Shown here piece by piece: positions 25,284-36,929 of a DNA stretch of 64,000 bases. Position 1 is the stretch's first letter; every line of letters starts with the position of its first letter. The stretch comes from Topomyia yanbarensis. Its lineage: Eukaryota; Arthropoda; Insecta; Diptera; Culicidae. Both the position numbers and the translations under genes were made by a program. The notes beneath the pieces were generated by a model, which made no database searches, was not told the DNA's origin, and was given only the letters and a program-made list of their open reading frames with translations. Where the stretch lies: positions 70,845,771 through 70,909,770 of the forward strand of contig NC_080672.1 of assembly GCF_030247195.1 (NCBI RefSeq), in the 5' to 3' direction.

Positions 25284-25448
25284 TACATGACGCAGAATAT
25301 TAATCCTTTTTCTTACAATCTCAACCGTGTGCATTTCAAAAATACTTCTGAATCTACTGTTTTCTTCGAATCATCTATGAAAAACATGCGCCCAAAAGAG
25401 GTTCCAAACATTTTTTATAATAAATTCCGAGAAGTCGACTGCTCTAAG

Positions 25449-25459
25449 ATGTTTTCTAC
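25449..25459. repeat. Target site duplication, left copy (SINE)
   Basis: ATGTTTTCTAC here is repeated at 25627-25637 on the other side of the SINE. The interrupted codons belong to the RNase H domain of the decayed LINE. Confidence 0.9.
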
Positions 25460-25626
25460 CGGGGGTGGGCGTAGCGTAGTTGGTAAATCGATTACCTTGT
25501 ACGCAGCGCACCTGGGTTCGAGTCCCGACCCCGCACATAGGGTTTGAAATTTTTCATAAGAGATTTTTCTAACCCGAAGAGGCGAAGACCTTAAGGTTCA
25601 AATCTCTATAATCGAAATAAAAAAAA
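25460..25626 (+). mobile_element. tRNA-derived SINE insertion
   Basis: A 167-bp unit carries an RNA polymerase III A box (TAGCGTAGTTGG at about 25472-25483) and a perfect B box (GGTTCGAGTCC, 25515-25525) in tRNA-like spacing. A short tRNA-unrelated tail containing GACCTTAAGGTTCAAATCTC follows, ending in A8. It is flanked by the 11-bp TSD ATGTTTTCTAC. It resembles the tRNA-SINEs described in Aedes (Feilai type), but I cannot confirm the subfamily. Transcription would use the internal promoter; mobilisation depends on a LINE. It inserted after the host LINE was in place. Confidence 0.9.
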
Positions 25627-25637
25627 ATGTTTTCTAC
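25627..25637. repeat. Target site duplication, right copy (SINE)
   Basis: ATGTTTTCTAC, identical to 25449-25459. Confidence 0.9.
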
Positions 25638-26640
25638 TGACGGATCAAACCACGAAGGGTCCACTGGCTTCGGTATTTTCAATCAAAAGTTCACCGCCTC
25701 CTACAAACTCAGTGACCCTGCTTCAGCTTACGCCCCAGAACTAGCTGCTATTCAGTACACCCTTGGACTCTTTGACACATTACCCGCAGATCATTACTTC
25801 ACCGTTTCGGATAGCCTCAGTTCCATTGACGCTATTCGCTCGATGAAACATGGAAAGCACTCCTCGTATTTTTTGGGGAAAATACGGGAGCTACTGAGTG
25901 CTTTATCTGACAACTCTTTCCAGATTACCTTGGTATGGGTCCCTTCTCATTGCTCCATTCCAGGCAACGAGAAGGCGAACTCTTTAGCTAAGGCGGGTGC
26001 TTTAGAAAGTGATATTTATGAAAGACCAATTAGCTTCCACGAATTTTTCAGTATTACTCATCAGAGAACTCTCGAATGTTGGCAAACATCGTGGAGCAAT
26101 GGTGAACTAGGAAGGTGGCTACATTCGATAGTCCCAAAGGTATCGACGAAACCTTGGTTCAAGGGGATGGATGTGGGTCGTGACATCATTCGTGTGATGT
26201 CCCGACTCATGGCAAACCATTACACGCTGGATGCACATCTCCGGCGTATTGGGCTCGTGGATAGTGGTATCTGCGCTTGTGGCAACGGCTATCACTATGT
26301 CGTTGTATGAGCGTGCACCGACTACAGTTCCGCCAGGTCTCAGCTAATGGATACCCTCCGGACCCGAGGACGACCAACCAACGTCCCGGTTCGAGATGTA
26401 CTGGCAAGCCACGATCTCCTCTATATGTTCCTCGTATACACCATGAGCCGTACTGCGAAATAGTCCGGAGGAACCCTTGCCGACTCGAGGAGGACCAACC
26501 GGCGCAGTAAGAAAATTTTTCGTGGGGATATGAATATTTGTTGTATATATATACAATATATGTTTTTAGAGAGCAGAAAAAAATGTTCTAAAACAATCCG
26601 AGCAGGAATAAAATGTTCAAAAACCAACAACTCAGGGAAC

Positions 26641-27840
26641 GGGTTTGGGTAGCCACCCGACCCGCTAATTCAACTACCCGCCATTACTTCGGGAAGAGGT
26701 TTTTTATGTGCTTAGCACACACTCCTATCCAACTGCTTAGTACTTAGTTCTTTTAGTAGGGTTACAGCACCCATCTTTGACACACTACCAGTTTTCGACC
26801 ATCCACACAACGTGCCAATATCTGTATGGTATTAGGAAAGCTAGCTGTGGGTCGAGAATTAGTGCTCTTCCCCTACGAGCGAGGACAATCTGAGCGGCAA
26901 ACTTAAGACTGTCTAATTTACTGAGCCCTTGTGCCATTTAGTACCACTTCCTCGTTGAGCTTCCGACTGGTTCGCGAACTACTCGGTCTAGTCCCTGACG
27001 ATGGATCTAGCCTACTCCGACGAAGAGTTTCCCGGCGAAAAAAGTTTGAAAGCGAGCCAACCAGCCAGGTGCCGAGGCCAGTTCGGTTCGATTGAGTAGA
27101 GCGTCTGGTTTGTTGGAGCTCCGGCGCAACTGGTGGTGTCTCGTCGCGGTCTGCTCAGTATAGTTTCCAGCGGTGAATCTGACAGTACGTTGACGGAGAG
27201 TTCCCCGGCGAAAGAAGTTTTCCTGATACCGATTTTTCTTTGATTTCAATACCAAAACTACTTCAGCGCTTTGGCTCCGTGTCGGGTGCCATTTAGCACC
27301 GCAACTCCTTTAAGCCCTTTAGTTCTTTTCTTGTTCCATTTGGCACTACTTACTTGATGAGTCATTCAAATCCCCGACTTGTTCGCGAACTTCTCGGTTT
27401 AGTTCCCGACGATGGACCTAACCTACTCCGATGGAGAGTTACCCGGAAAGAAAAGTTCTCCCGAAAGCGAGCGAATCAGCTAGGTTCCGAGGTCAGTTCG
27501 GTGCTTCCGATGAAGCAGGGTGTCCGGTTCACCTATCTCGCTGCGGTCTACTCAGTCTAGTCCCCAGCGGTGAATCTTGCTTACTATGACGGAGAGTTCC
27601 CTGACGAATGAAGTTCTGCAATACCGATTCTTCTTTGTTGTTTTTTTCGTTATATTGCTATCAGAATAACCGGTGGTGTGCCATGGTTGATCTGGTGATT
27701 CCGGGTGGAGAGTGGCGTCTGGTTCGCTGGCGTTTCGACGACCTATGCTCGGTGCTCTGTTGCAGTCTACTCGACTATGTTCTACATCTATTGACTGCAT
27801 TCTACGTCTGTACATCGCTTGTTATTAAGTAGGCTTCATT
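26641..27840. repeat. Roughly 400-bp tandem duplication in the LINE 3' region
   Basis: Two similar blocks, about 26930-27250 and 27345-27640, share in order TCGCGAACT, CTACTCCGA, CCAGCGGTGAATCT, GACGGAGAGTTCCC and CGATT(T)TTCTTTG. The region follows the decayed ORF2 directly and contains no ORF with known motif. It may be a 3' UTR of this LINE lineage or part of another LINE inserted there. Confidence 0.6.
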
Positions 27841-27935
27841 ATCCGGGTTGAAGCCCAGTCCTCCCGTTTTAAGTAGCTCCCTGCGCGTCGCTTCAAACCT
27901 CGGACATTCAAAGACCACATGCTCACAAGGGACAA

Positions 27936-28184
27936 GGGACCATTCATAAATTACGTGACGCTTTTAGGGGGGGGGGGGCTACGACAAGTTGTGACAAGTT
28001 ATGACGTAGGGGAGGGGGGTGTAACGATCTAGACGTAAAATGTTTTCAACGAAGAACAATTTTTTTTAGGAATTTGTTTCGTAACAGGGGAGGGGGGATG
28101 AAGAAATTTGTGACAATTTGTTACATAGGGGGGGGGGAGTTAATTTTGGGCAATTTTTGTGTTACGTAATTTATGAATGGACCC
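27936..28184. mobile_element. 249-bp MITE with GGGACCATTCATAAATTACG TIRs
   Basis: The left end reads GGGACCATTCATAAATTACG and the right end, reverse-complemented, GGGTCCATTCATAAATTACG, so about 22 of 25 bases match. The interior contains a run of G (about 27967-27979), another G run near 28130 and repeats of GTGACAA/TTACGTAGGGG-like words. No ORF. Such ends are common in mosquito MITEs; family name not assigned. Confidence 0.85.
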
Positions 28185-28783
28185 AATGGTGACGTTGCGT
28201 ATCTGAACCGATAAACATACTTGTTAAATCAGTACTCTACTTTGGAAGTAGCTCTTCACGATCTGCATCATTCTTCTGTGCAGCGCTGCGGCATTGGCAT
28301 ATACGAGACTGGATCGCAGGGTGACTTCCCTGACTTTGGCAGCAACACCAGCTTCTGTACATTCTACAATTCGCGAAATTTTCATTATCTAAACACTTCT
28401 ACAGTAGCATACTGAACATGTCCGGATATGCCAGGATCGCAGCTTTCAGCGCCACTCGTCGTTAGTCGCTTGCCACTCGGCTGTGTTTGCTCTTTCTTCT
28501 TTGCCGTACGATGTCGGTGACCAGGTAGCTGTTTCGTGCTTCGGGAAGAGACTCAACTCTTTAGCTTACCCGGGGATACTTCAGCTTCGTCAGGACGACT
28601 AAGTACTCATTCCCCAGGGATTGACGTCTACTTCTCAACACAGCTACCTGAAACGTCGCTTGCGCTCCTCTCTCACTCTCCGATCTTGCTCTCTGAGACC
28701 GCCTTCTGGCTCTAAGACAAGCAGCGTGTTTCGTACTGAGCTACTCATTTAAGGCTCAAGTTACCTTTTTTGAGCATGTGTTA
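28185..28783. other. Unassigned DNA within the composite LINE region
   Basis: Contains no recognised domain. It lies between a MITE and a foldback element; it may be interrupted LINE 3' sequence. Confidence 0.4.
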
Positions 28784-29232
28784 GAATTGAACGCTTGATA
28801 GTAGGCGTAGGAAAAAAAGTGTTCAGCTTTGTCGCCGATTTATCCTTATAAAGCAGTCATTAAACTCAAAAAGAAGAAAATCAGTCGATTTATTAGATTA
28901 TCAGGATTCAAATCATGCAAAGTAGTTGGTGGAAAAATAATTTACCGGGCGGGATGATGCTTTTGAAAAAGTGGCCTTGGTTGTTTCACTACGCAGTTGT
29001 GTTGCGTGCCCCGGGACATGGTGGTGTGACGAAAAATCACCGCCACTTTTTCAAAAGCACCATTGCACCCGGTCAATTGTTTTTCCACCAACTATTTTGC
29101 ATGATTTGAATCGTGATAATCTAATAAATCGACTGATATTCTTCTTTTAGCGTTTAATAAATGCTTTGTATGGATAAACCGCTGACAAAGTTGAACGCAT
29201 TTTTCCCACGCATACTATCAAGCGTTCAATTC
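28784..29232. mobile_element. 449-bp foldback element
   Basis: It begins GAATTGAACGCTTGATAGTA and ends with the inverse, TACTATCAAGCGTTCAATTC. The arms of about 200 bases run almost to the centre, sharing ATCAGTCGATTTATTAGATT, AATCATGCAAA and TGCTTTTGAAAAAGTGGC. The loop is some 40-60 bases around 28980-29035. No coding potential; the 64-codon frame at 28915-29109 is an artefact of the palindrome. A TSD is not certain. Confidence 0.9.
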
Positions 29233-29929
29233 GTGTAGACGCTCATTGAAAGTTCTTTGAACCTTAACCAGTAAGCAGCACGCCGTCTACTGCATGGCTC
29301 CAGTTCTCGTGGCATTGTAACGTCACAAGCCGTCACAATCTTTCTTGTTAGATTAGCCGCATCAACGTACTTGATTCTGCTGTTCGCCGAAGTGACTCAA
29401 TAAAGAGGTTTTTGTTAAAGACTTTCGTCTTCCACTATAGCCTGCCGGTCGTCCTTCTCTGTGCTGCAGTATGGTACCATTGGCAGATGCGGTAGCGAAT
29501 CGCCTGGTGGTCGCTATGGGGATGCTTCTGGCACAGTCCATGTTCGCTGTCAGTCAAGGACTACAGAATGTGGCGGAATTTCTTTCGGTACCGATGTCCG
29601 TTTCGTGAACCAATAAGCTCCCAGTTTTGTGACGATACCAGGAGCCATTTAGCTCCCAGCTTCGCCGCGATCTACTCGTTGTAATCCTCGGCGGTAGACC
29701 TCGCCTCCACAACGAGCCGACCGGTAGGTGTCGAGATCTGTAACTAATTTTCACTACAAGGAAGTATTCTCGCAAGATAGCTTTTGCAAATGAAACTTTG
29801 AGAACTCCATTTAAACTATTAGGCATATTTTTGTTGAACATATTTAATTTTTTTTCAAATTTCTTCAAAATATTTGGGGTGGGGAGCGTTGACACCAATC
29901 CCTCTCTGCTACGCTACTGACCCGAAATC
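29233..29929. other. Unassigned LINE-like untranslated DNA
   Basis: Less AT-rich, no domain recognised. The frame 29554-29898 (minus) has no motif. Probably part of the decayed LINE or of another LINE's untranslated region. Confidence 0.35.
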
Positions 29930-30518
29930 CCAGTACATAATTCTTCCTGATGAAGGCCACCCGAGTCTGTAACCTATGACGTTAATCTCCCGATGCCTGA
30001 AACTGAAAGCTTATAATTTTCTCCCCCTGGCATCTTTGATCACCCTCCCTTCCCTGACACTTATACCAAGAAGTATCACCCCCAAATAACATCCCAAATC
30101 ATTTTACTCTTCCTGTCTCTTCTAGTTTTAACTCTAATTTTACATAATCTCGTTGAAAATGCCCAACTCTACTACTACTCATAAAAATAGCTATAGTTAA
30201 TCTCTCCGAATTCTTACAAAATTCAATGACGCCCTCTAGTTATAAAATTGTCCCTTTAAGTTAAAAATTATTTGCTACAATAATCGCTCTATTAAAAATG
30301 TCAGTCCGTACTACCATAAAAACTAAAAGACCCTTTACGAAAATAATAGTACCCCCTCGTGTATATGTATAAGATAGCTATAAAATTTTCCTTAGTTTCA
30401 TTTAAAAAAAATCATTGTGTAACCCCTGGTTTTAAGAAATTTAAAATGTAGAACAAAACAAAATTGGCACCTTTAAGCTAACGCAAACGTGCCTTATCAA
30501 ATAAACGATCGAGAAAAA
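29930..30518 (+). repeat. 3' terminal segment of the decayed I-type LINE
   Basis: Shares with the intact copy a series of diverged CTAGTTTTAA.../TAGCTATA... units and the terminal GGCACC...AAGCTAACGCA...TATCAAATAAACG followed by a short A run (about 30512-30518). This is the end used to prime target-primed reverse transcription in the family. Confidence 0.7.
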
Positions 30519-33240
30519 ACAGGGAATGCGTTTTTAAGGAGATTAACTGTTAAATTTCGTTGACAGAATATATTGTCATTCATAGTGCGTCTATCTGCAA
30601 AATTTCAGATCGATCCTATGCTTGGAAGTTGGATTAGACAACTGCCAGACGGTTCAGTAAAATACCATTTTTTGCACTGATAGGGCATTAGGTTTATGCC
30701 TAACGGATGCCATTTTGATTATGGATAGAAATTGTGTTAAATCGTAACAAATTGTAATTAATACAGATACACCGAATCACAACAAATTCACCCGCACAAT
30801 GATCGGCAGCCATTATCAAAATCTCAAAACGAATCAACTGAACTAAAATGAATGGACGACGTTGAAAAAGAAACACAGCTTTTCTTTTGAAACCAAATTA
30901 CTTTATTCCTTCGTCGCCATTTGACTGGATTTCCTCCATTCATACCAATTTAGTCAAACTGTCGCGCAACGAATCGTCTCAAAAAGAGTATCGAAGAATG
31001 GGCAGTCAAAAAGACGCTGCCAACTGGCCTGAAACAGAGAGGAAAATAACGGCACACAATTGGCACCTGCCACCACTGCTGAGTGTCCCTCCACTTTTAC
31101 ATGCTCCGATCGTCTTAATTCGATTATTTACAACACACAAAATGAACGCGGGACAAACAGAAGAAGTGACTCGTCGAGGTCGCGTTTCGCTACACATTTC
31201 CACCAGTAGGTACAAAAACCAGAAAGAATCAACCCAATCCCGACCGACGGTTCTTTCTTCGCACTGACTCACGGTGGAACAAAGGACACCCCGATTGTTG
31301 CGGGGGAAGAAATTAGATGAACTGTGAGCTAGTTGTTTCTACCGAAACTGGATGTGGTTCGTTCGTGTCCAATTCACGGATGATTTCCGCCGAAAATTCG
31401 AGCGCAATGTTCGAGCCGGCTGTTTTGAGTTTGAGGCTTTGTTTCGGTGAAAAAAAAAGAAACACGGAAAACGGTTCCGAAAAATAGCAGTTTGAAAGAA
31501 GTCAACTCCATTGTCCGCGCCCGGCTGGGTTGGGTTTTTCGGCCTTTCAGTTTGCCTTTCAGCGGTTCAACCCGTCGCGAATCAGGACACAAAATGGCGA
31601 ATGTATCGTTTCGAAACGGCGAACTGGCTTTTGTGGCCTTTTCAGTGGTCCGCCGTCGCCGCGTTAGGTAATGGAATAATGTCCGCTTTTGACAAGTCGA
31701 GGGGTTTTCAGTCATGATTCGACATTACGAACAGGGTTGAATTGATATATTTGATTTTATCTAGCCAGCGGATCAATTGTACGTACGAATAAAGGCCAAT
31801 GCTTGAAAGTTATACCTCAGATAAGAGTTAGGATTGATTTGTCTTCCTCGATTTAAAATTTATGATTTCTTGTTCACGCTACGTCCGAGTTGACCAGCTG
31901 TATGCGCCTCCTCATCGTGTACAAAAAAGCTACTACGTTCTAACATTTGAACCGCAACCCAACCATTCTCACCTGCTTCACGGCACATGTAGACCGACGG
32001 CCCACGTGTCTCCACTCGAGCCGACCGATCGACCGACTAACGAAGGCATTGCCCGTTTGTTCCCGGCCAAAATCACAATAGCACAACAAAGCCTTATTGT
32101 AACTCAATGCCACAAGGAATGCACCACCTATGGTAACAAAACCAAATAATTCGAAATAATGGCTAACAATCGTCAATAGAAGGGAAAAAGGTTTACTGAG
32201 GCCTGAAAAGCAGAACTCCGCTCGTGTCACTTCCTCCCTATTTTCAGCGACAGCACTCGAAAATGCGCGCTTCTGTTACAATTAACCAATTTGCATATTG
32301 TTGATATTTGTTGCATTACGTCGACAAATATATTACGCTCCGGTAATATCGAAACCCGGGAGCACTCCGTGGGTAGAATGCAGTTGTGTCCTTCCCCTCT
32401 CTCACTCTGGCATCCTGCGTCGAACCCACTCTCACCCATTCACTTCCAGTAAGGCGATGCTGATTTGAGGCTTTTCAAATGTCAACCCCTTTTTCTCGCT
32501 TCCAAGCCTGAGCTCTCTCTTGCTGGAAAGACTGTTGGCACTGGCTGTTCCCAGTTCTTCCGATGGATTTGAATTTGAAATCGGTAACAATGTAGGAATG
32601 GTGGCATCAGAATGGGGCACACTTCGGTGCCATTCAGGCCGAATATTTAATATTCAAATTAGTTTGATTTATGAGCGACATTGCCGGCGGCGGCGGTAGA
32701 AAAGCCAAGTGTTCGAGACGGCAAATCATGTTCGGCTGACACCTTCGGAGATGATTGGAATGTAGTTTGAATGTTTATGCATACTTTGTACCGCGTTGAC
32801 ACTCGTATATTTTCAAGTCATTAGCTGTTTAGATGAAAGCAAGATCTTTTTCGGGGGAAATAAGTTATCGTTCTTCGTCAGAACATCGTTTGCCTACGAT
32901 GAGTGGGTCTGTAGTACTGTGGGTTAGTGTGGTAAGAAAAATTTCCGCCTCTATACGCTATATCCAACGTCTTTTTCAAATATCCTATTTTTCGTTTATT
33001 GAGCATTGCCATGAGCATGAGCAATAAGCATAATGATTATACAATTCGCAGTTGTTAACTTTTTGAAGTCAAAATATCGATTTTACAGTATTGATTCTTT
33101 CAACAAAAAGTTCTATTTTAGTGATACCTACAAGTTTGTAGAACATAATAAATTAATTAATTAAGGTTTTAACATGGAAAAGTCGAAAAACTGATATGAT
33201 TATTTTCAAAAAACAACAATTTCGCCTCGAACGCAACGTT
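30519..33240. other. Quiet unassigned DNA
   Basis: Frames of 80-126 codons (30887-31267 plus, 31374-31715 minus, 31862-32149 plus) overlap each other on opposite strands and carry no known motif. Composition is mixed and no TE hallmark is visible. It is a candidate for host intronic or intergenic DNA. Confidence 0.45.
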
Positions 33241-33704
33241 CGCATAGGCTGCTATTGAATTTCATTTAATTCCGACTGCCGGAACCAGCATGGTATCTAA
33301 GAGAAGCAAAACTTCAGAAAATGTGTTCTAAATTGTTTGGATTTCGGCGGAAGCGGAAGCTTCAGGAAAGTAGAAAAGTTTCTGAATTGAATCCGCATCT
33401 GCTCTCAGAAATGTCTGACTCGGTTTTCTCAAATTTAGTCTCAAGTAAAAACTATAGCATCCCTATTAACTGTTATTAGATTCATTGGAATTGGAGTTCT
33501 GGTTCCTGTGTTACGGGTTGAAGTATGTGGCTATTAAATCTCAACCCGATCTGACTTTCAATTCCGGAAATACAGGTTGGTTAGTGCGGTCACATATGAA
33601 TTTCACATATACCTGTACCATCATAATATTTACTTTTTGCCTCATATAGAAAGGTTTTACCATTACTCTGAAACCGTCAACCTAATCCAAGTCAATTTTT
33701 TGAC
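33241..33704. repeat. Remnant of a dispersed mosquito repeat
   Basis: Words such as GGCTGCTATTGAATTT, GGAGTTCTGGTTCC, GTTACGGGTTGAAG and TTTTTGCCTCATATAGAAAGG match parts of the repeats at 48310-48400 and 59720-59950. Highly diverged and non-coding. Confidence 0.5.
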
Positions 33705-33708
33705 TTAA

Positions 33709-36426
33709 GGGACCACTTCAATGGAAAAACTCGGTTGATAGAGAAAATATCCTTGGAACACAACACATCACTTTGACAAAAAGTACCAAGCAAAAATCTA
33801 GCGTTTCATTTGAAAAAGTCGTTTTTCACAAATGTGTATAACATATTACAACACAACAGCATTGCTCACCAACAAACATGGAGTGCAAAAATAGGATTAT
33901 ATCCTCTAATTTGAGTAGTGCGTTGCTGACATTGGTTGAAGCATCATCTGGCTTATTCATTATGAGTGACCATATCAGGTGAGTCCAGGACGATCGAAGG
34001 AGAAACCACCCCAACCCCCTCGGTTACTTTAGCTCTGCCAGAATGCCATTAGAATTTTTGCTACACCCCAGGCAGCAAAGTTTTCAAACTATTGTTGGAG
34101 ATATTTGCAATCCTCAATGGAAAGGATGAAACGAAGTCTTCGGCACTAAATATACGTCCTTGAAGTAAAACAGTAACATCAACGGTCTCAAGTATTTTTC
34201 CTGAGCTATTCCTGACGTAGAAGTAAATATGAGTGCCTTACAATCATCTCAATCGCAATTATCTATTGATCTGTGGTGGCGGTCAACCGGTGAATTATTC
34301 ATAAATTTAAGTAGACTATGCACAGTAAAAAATGACAGATGTATCATTTTGTTTATGGCAACCATAGCGAAAGTAGTGAAGCAACTGCGTTCGATAGTTT
34401 GTGATCACCGCCGGCTTCATCCCGAAACGAAGTCCACCAGTGACGCACGGATAAGTCGAACACTCATATCGTGACGCTCCTGAAAAAGGGAGAGATCACA
34501 AGCCAAGCGTTCAACGATTTTGTGTGGCCAAAAGGTGTAGTAAGCACTGAAGTGAAAAACAGAAGGTAAAGCTATGATATTCTTCCGCGATTTGAGCCGG
34601 GAGGTTGGTGCGACAGCCTAGGCGGTCATTGAGACAATTTTATGATGTAAAATTCGGCACGGACCATATTTATAACCTTTTCACGCAGGTCTCATTTTTG
34701 GCGAAATCATGAATTGATACAGGAAATAATTAAAATATGTTTTGTTTTTTCAGTCTTTCCACGATGTCGCATTTATTTCCATTTTTATGGACTGAAAACA
34801 TGTTTGCGGACTTTCCAGCAAATGGAGCAATCCTTTGGCAAGAGATGATTAAAAATTGTTAAGCAGCCGAGTCGCAAACGTGCCAGGGGGAATCTGTTGG
34901 GCCCTGGATTGCAAGACGATAAAGTATATTAGACTTTTTTCCTCGTACTCCGTTAGAGTGTGAGTTAGCGTTGCAGTTGTTGTGGCTATCGACCGTAACT
35001 GCAAATTGGACCAGAGTAGATAAACATCAAAGAAAACAAATGTTCTAGGATTACTGAAAAAAACCAGGAAAAATCAATCTTTTTCCCCGACATCCCAGAA
35101 CACCAGGACATTCATTGGAAAACCACTACATGTCCTGGGAAACCAAGACGTATGGTCACCCTGATTATGATCGTAATTATGGTCTAGTTTATTCATTGTG
35201 ATGGTCCATTGATTTGATATTTATATTCTCGGATTTGAACAAGGCAAAGTAATAGGTAACGGTATACTGAAACGAGACAAAACTAGACTGGTTCGGATTA
35301 TATAAGTCAATCTCAGTCTAACAGCAGGGTAGAAAAGTAAACGTATCTCATCATTATATATTTACCGACGCCTTCAAAATATTCTTCACAAACCATCGCC
35401 AGTTCTTTGATTGAAAGTAGAAAATGTATGTTCCTTGTTGGATAGTATTACAAATTTAGGCAACCCGACTGGCTACATTGCGAATGTCTTTTCGGGACAA
35501 ATGATATCTGCATCTGCTATACGTTCTAATTATATGCTATCTTTAGTATCCTTATTCACTATTGCATATCGAGTTTTAATATAATCGTAACTGTCGACTA
35601 ATGTAATTTTCCTTTTTTGTCGCTTCGATTCCAAAAAAATTATATAGTCCCTTTTCAGTTGGCTCACTAGCTAAAATGTTTGACAGCAATGAAAATGATA
35701 ACATTAGTGTCAACAAATAAGCGAAACTATGGGTAGATGGCCATGGGATATAATTTTATGCAACGAGCTTTCACACTGTAACAAACGAACCATTATGAAT
35801 GGCCAATTATCTCGACATATTTCACTCATTTGTTGGACATAAATAAAAGGAAATTAGAATCAAAATTGTTTTTTCGTATCAAAACGTACTATTGATGCGT
35901 TGGTTCATGTATGTGCATAATAATCTTTCAATATTTATGTCTCAAAACATTCAATATTGAATTTTGACCACAATGCAACAAAATGCACACAGTGCACAGT
36001 AACTGTTTCAAATTCCCTGGTGTTGCCGATTTGAATGTAAACAAAAGTTTACTTTCACAAAATTTTTGAAAAGGATTTTTGGATCGTTTGGCTGAATTCT
36101 GTTCCAACGAAAAGCTTCCCTTGGGTGTTCCAAAGGGATCAAGGTGAGTTGAATACTATCTTTTCGGTAGAGGCTTAGATAAACTATCCAGAAAGCTGCA
36201 ACGTCAGAAAACGCCGCGGTGATCCAATCTGTACTAGGCCTTTGGTTCTCTGTACAGGATATCTTTGCTAAGAATGAATACAATAATTTCACATTCATTC
36301 TAAAATATTATCTATGCTTTGTTTTAGGTATTGAAGCAAATTGAATGCAGGCTGGGCAGTATGTATGATGGAAAAAATCATTATATGTAGTAAATAAATA
36401 TTCATAGTTTATTGTGAAGTGGTCCG
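33709..36426. mobile_element. TTAA-flanked element, piggyBac-like in structure
   Basis: TTAA at 33705-33708 and 36427-36430 flank ends GGGACCACTTCA and TGAAGTGGTCCG, a 12-base inverted repeat with one mismatch. The size of 2718 bp would fit a full piggyBac, but no piggyBac transposase can be read in it. The longest frames (34229-34474 plus, 36008-36298 minus) lack its motifs. It is thus a non-autonomous or heavily decayed copy, or contains other insertions. A chance TTAA pair is possible, hence moderate confidence. Confidence 0.55.
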
Positions 36427-36430
36427 TTAA

Positions 36431-36929
36431 ACAAATTTTCTGGATTTAAACAGGAGTGTTTGGCGAGAGTTACTAAACCACATATCGCACAACCTTTACA
36501 GCGCTCCTCCCCTCCGCCCATCAAATCCCTTCAGATCCCTCTCCATCACCCCCCCCCCCCTCAGACTACCACCCTATCCCACCTCTTACAAACCATAACT
36601 CTCATCCACATCGCCGTCACCCACCAGGCATATCAAAATAAGCCGGGGGTGATGCCTCAAAATAAGTTAGCAAAAAGACACCATTGAACTAATGCTGATT
36701 AAGCTATCTATGATATACCTTTTTTGTTTTAAGTGTTTTTCCGTCGACATGTAGTTTATTAAGCTCGTACAAGGCGAGCCATTGTATATAGGTACAAGAT
36801 GTACTAAGAATGCAATAGATATTTCCACAATTTGATTGAACATAACAAGCTATGGAATAAGAGCTTGGAGAAATGAGGAAGGCACAATTGCAGCACTAAG
36901 TGGATTACGGCCACTTTGCATCCCTTCCT
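36431..36929. repeat. Pyrimidine-rich tract and a repeat shared with 60090-60290
   Basis: 36480-36610 is C-rich on this strand with a run of C at about 36549-36560. About 36775-36915 contains CATTGTATATAGGTAC, TTGAACATAACAAGCTATGG and GGCACAATTGCAGCACTAAG. These recur in order, diverged, at about 60140-60265. Non-coding; the shared segment belongs to a dispersed repeat. Confidence 0.5.

Larger units (their letters stand above)
21788..26640 (+). pseudogene. I-type LINE ORF2 pseudogene (EN-RT-RNase H)
   Basis: Fragments align end to end with the intact 1235-residue ORF2. The endonuclease piece is at 21788-22081 (VLQWNCRS, CETWLTS), with SDPHGSDHLPIVI at 22364. Reverse transcriptase is at 22775-23704, with SVFLDIKGVFDSVS and GLPQGS followed by a frameshift. 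The catalytic pair reads LANDG (about 23742-23756) in place of LADDG. RNase H follows at 25627-26310 with FSTDGSNHEG, PELAAIQY, SDSLSSID and WVPSHCSIPGNEKANSLAK; the last acidic residue (D in ADSLAK) is N here. Two elements interrupt it at 24401-25283 and 25460-25626. The 3' end diverges after about 26450. Confidence 0.85.
20280..30518 (+). mobile_element. Decayed I-type LINE copy, enlarged by later insertions
   Basis: ORF1 and ORF2 remnants run in the same order as the intact copy at 39487-45625. Its 3' end at about 30440-30518 shares CTTAAAATGTAGA..., TTGGCACC, AAGCTAACGCA and TATCAAATAAACG with that copy's 3' end. Inserted within it are a TA-MITE (24401-25283), a tRNA-SINE (25460-25626), a MITE (27936-28184) and a foldback element (28784-29232). 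The left limit is uncertain: similarity starts in ORF1, and 20280-20503 is assigned as 5' UTR only by position. Confidence 0.75.

Noticed and set aside
28915..29109. 64-codon ORF with repeated Trp/His pattern
   Set aside because: It is the translation of the two arms of a foldback element.
30887..32230. Overlapping 80-126-codon ORFs on both strands as small genes
   Set aside because: Opposite-strand frames are open at the same place, with no motif, signal peptide or splice context; this is expected by chance in less AT-rich DNA.
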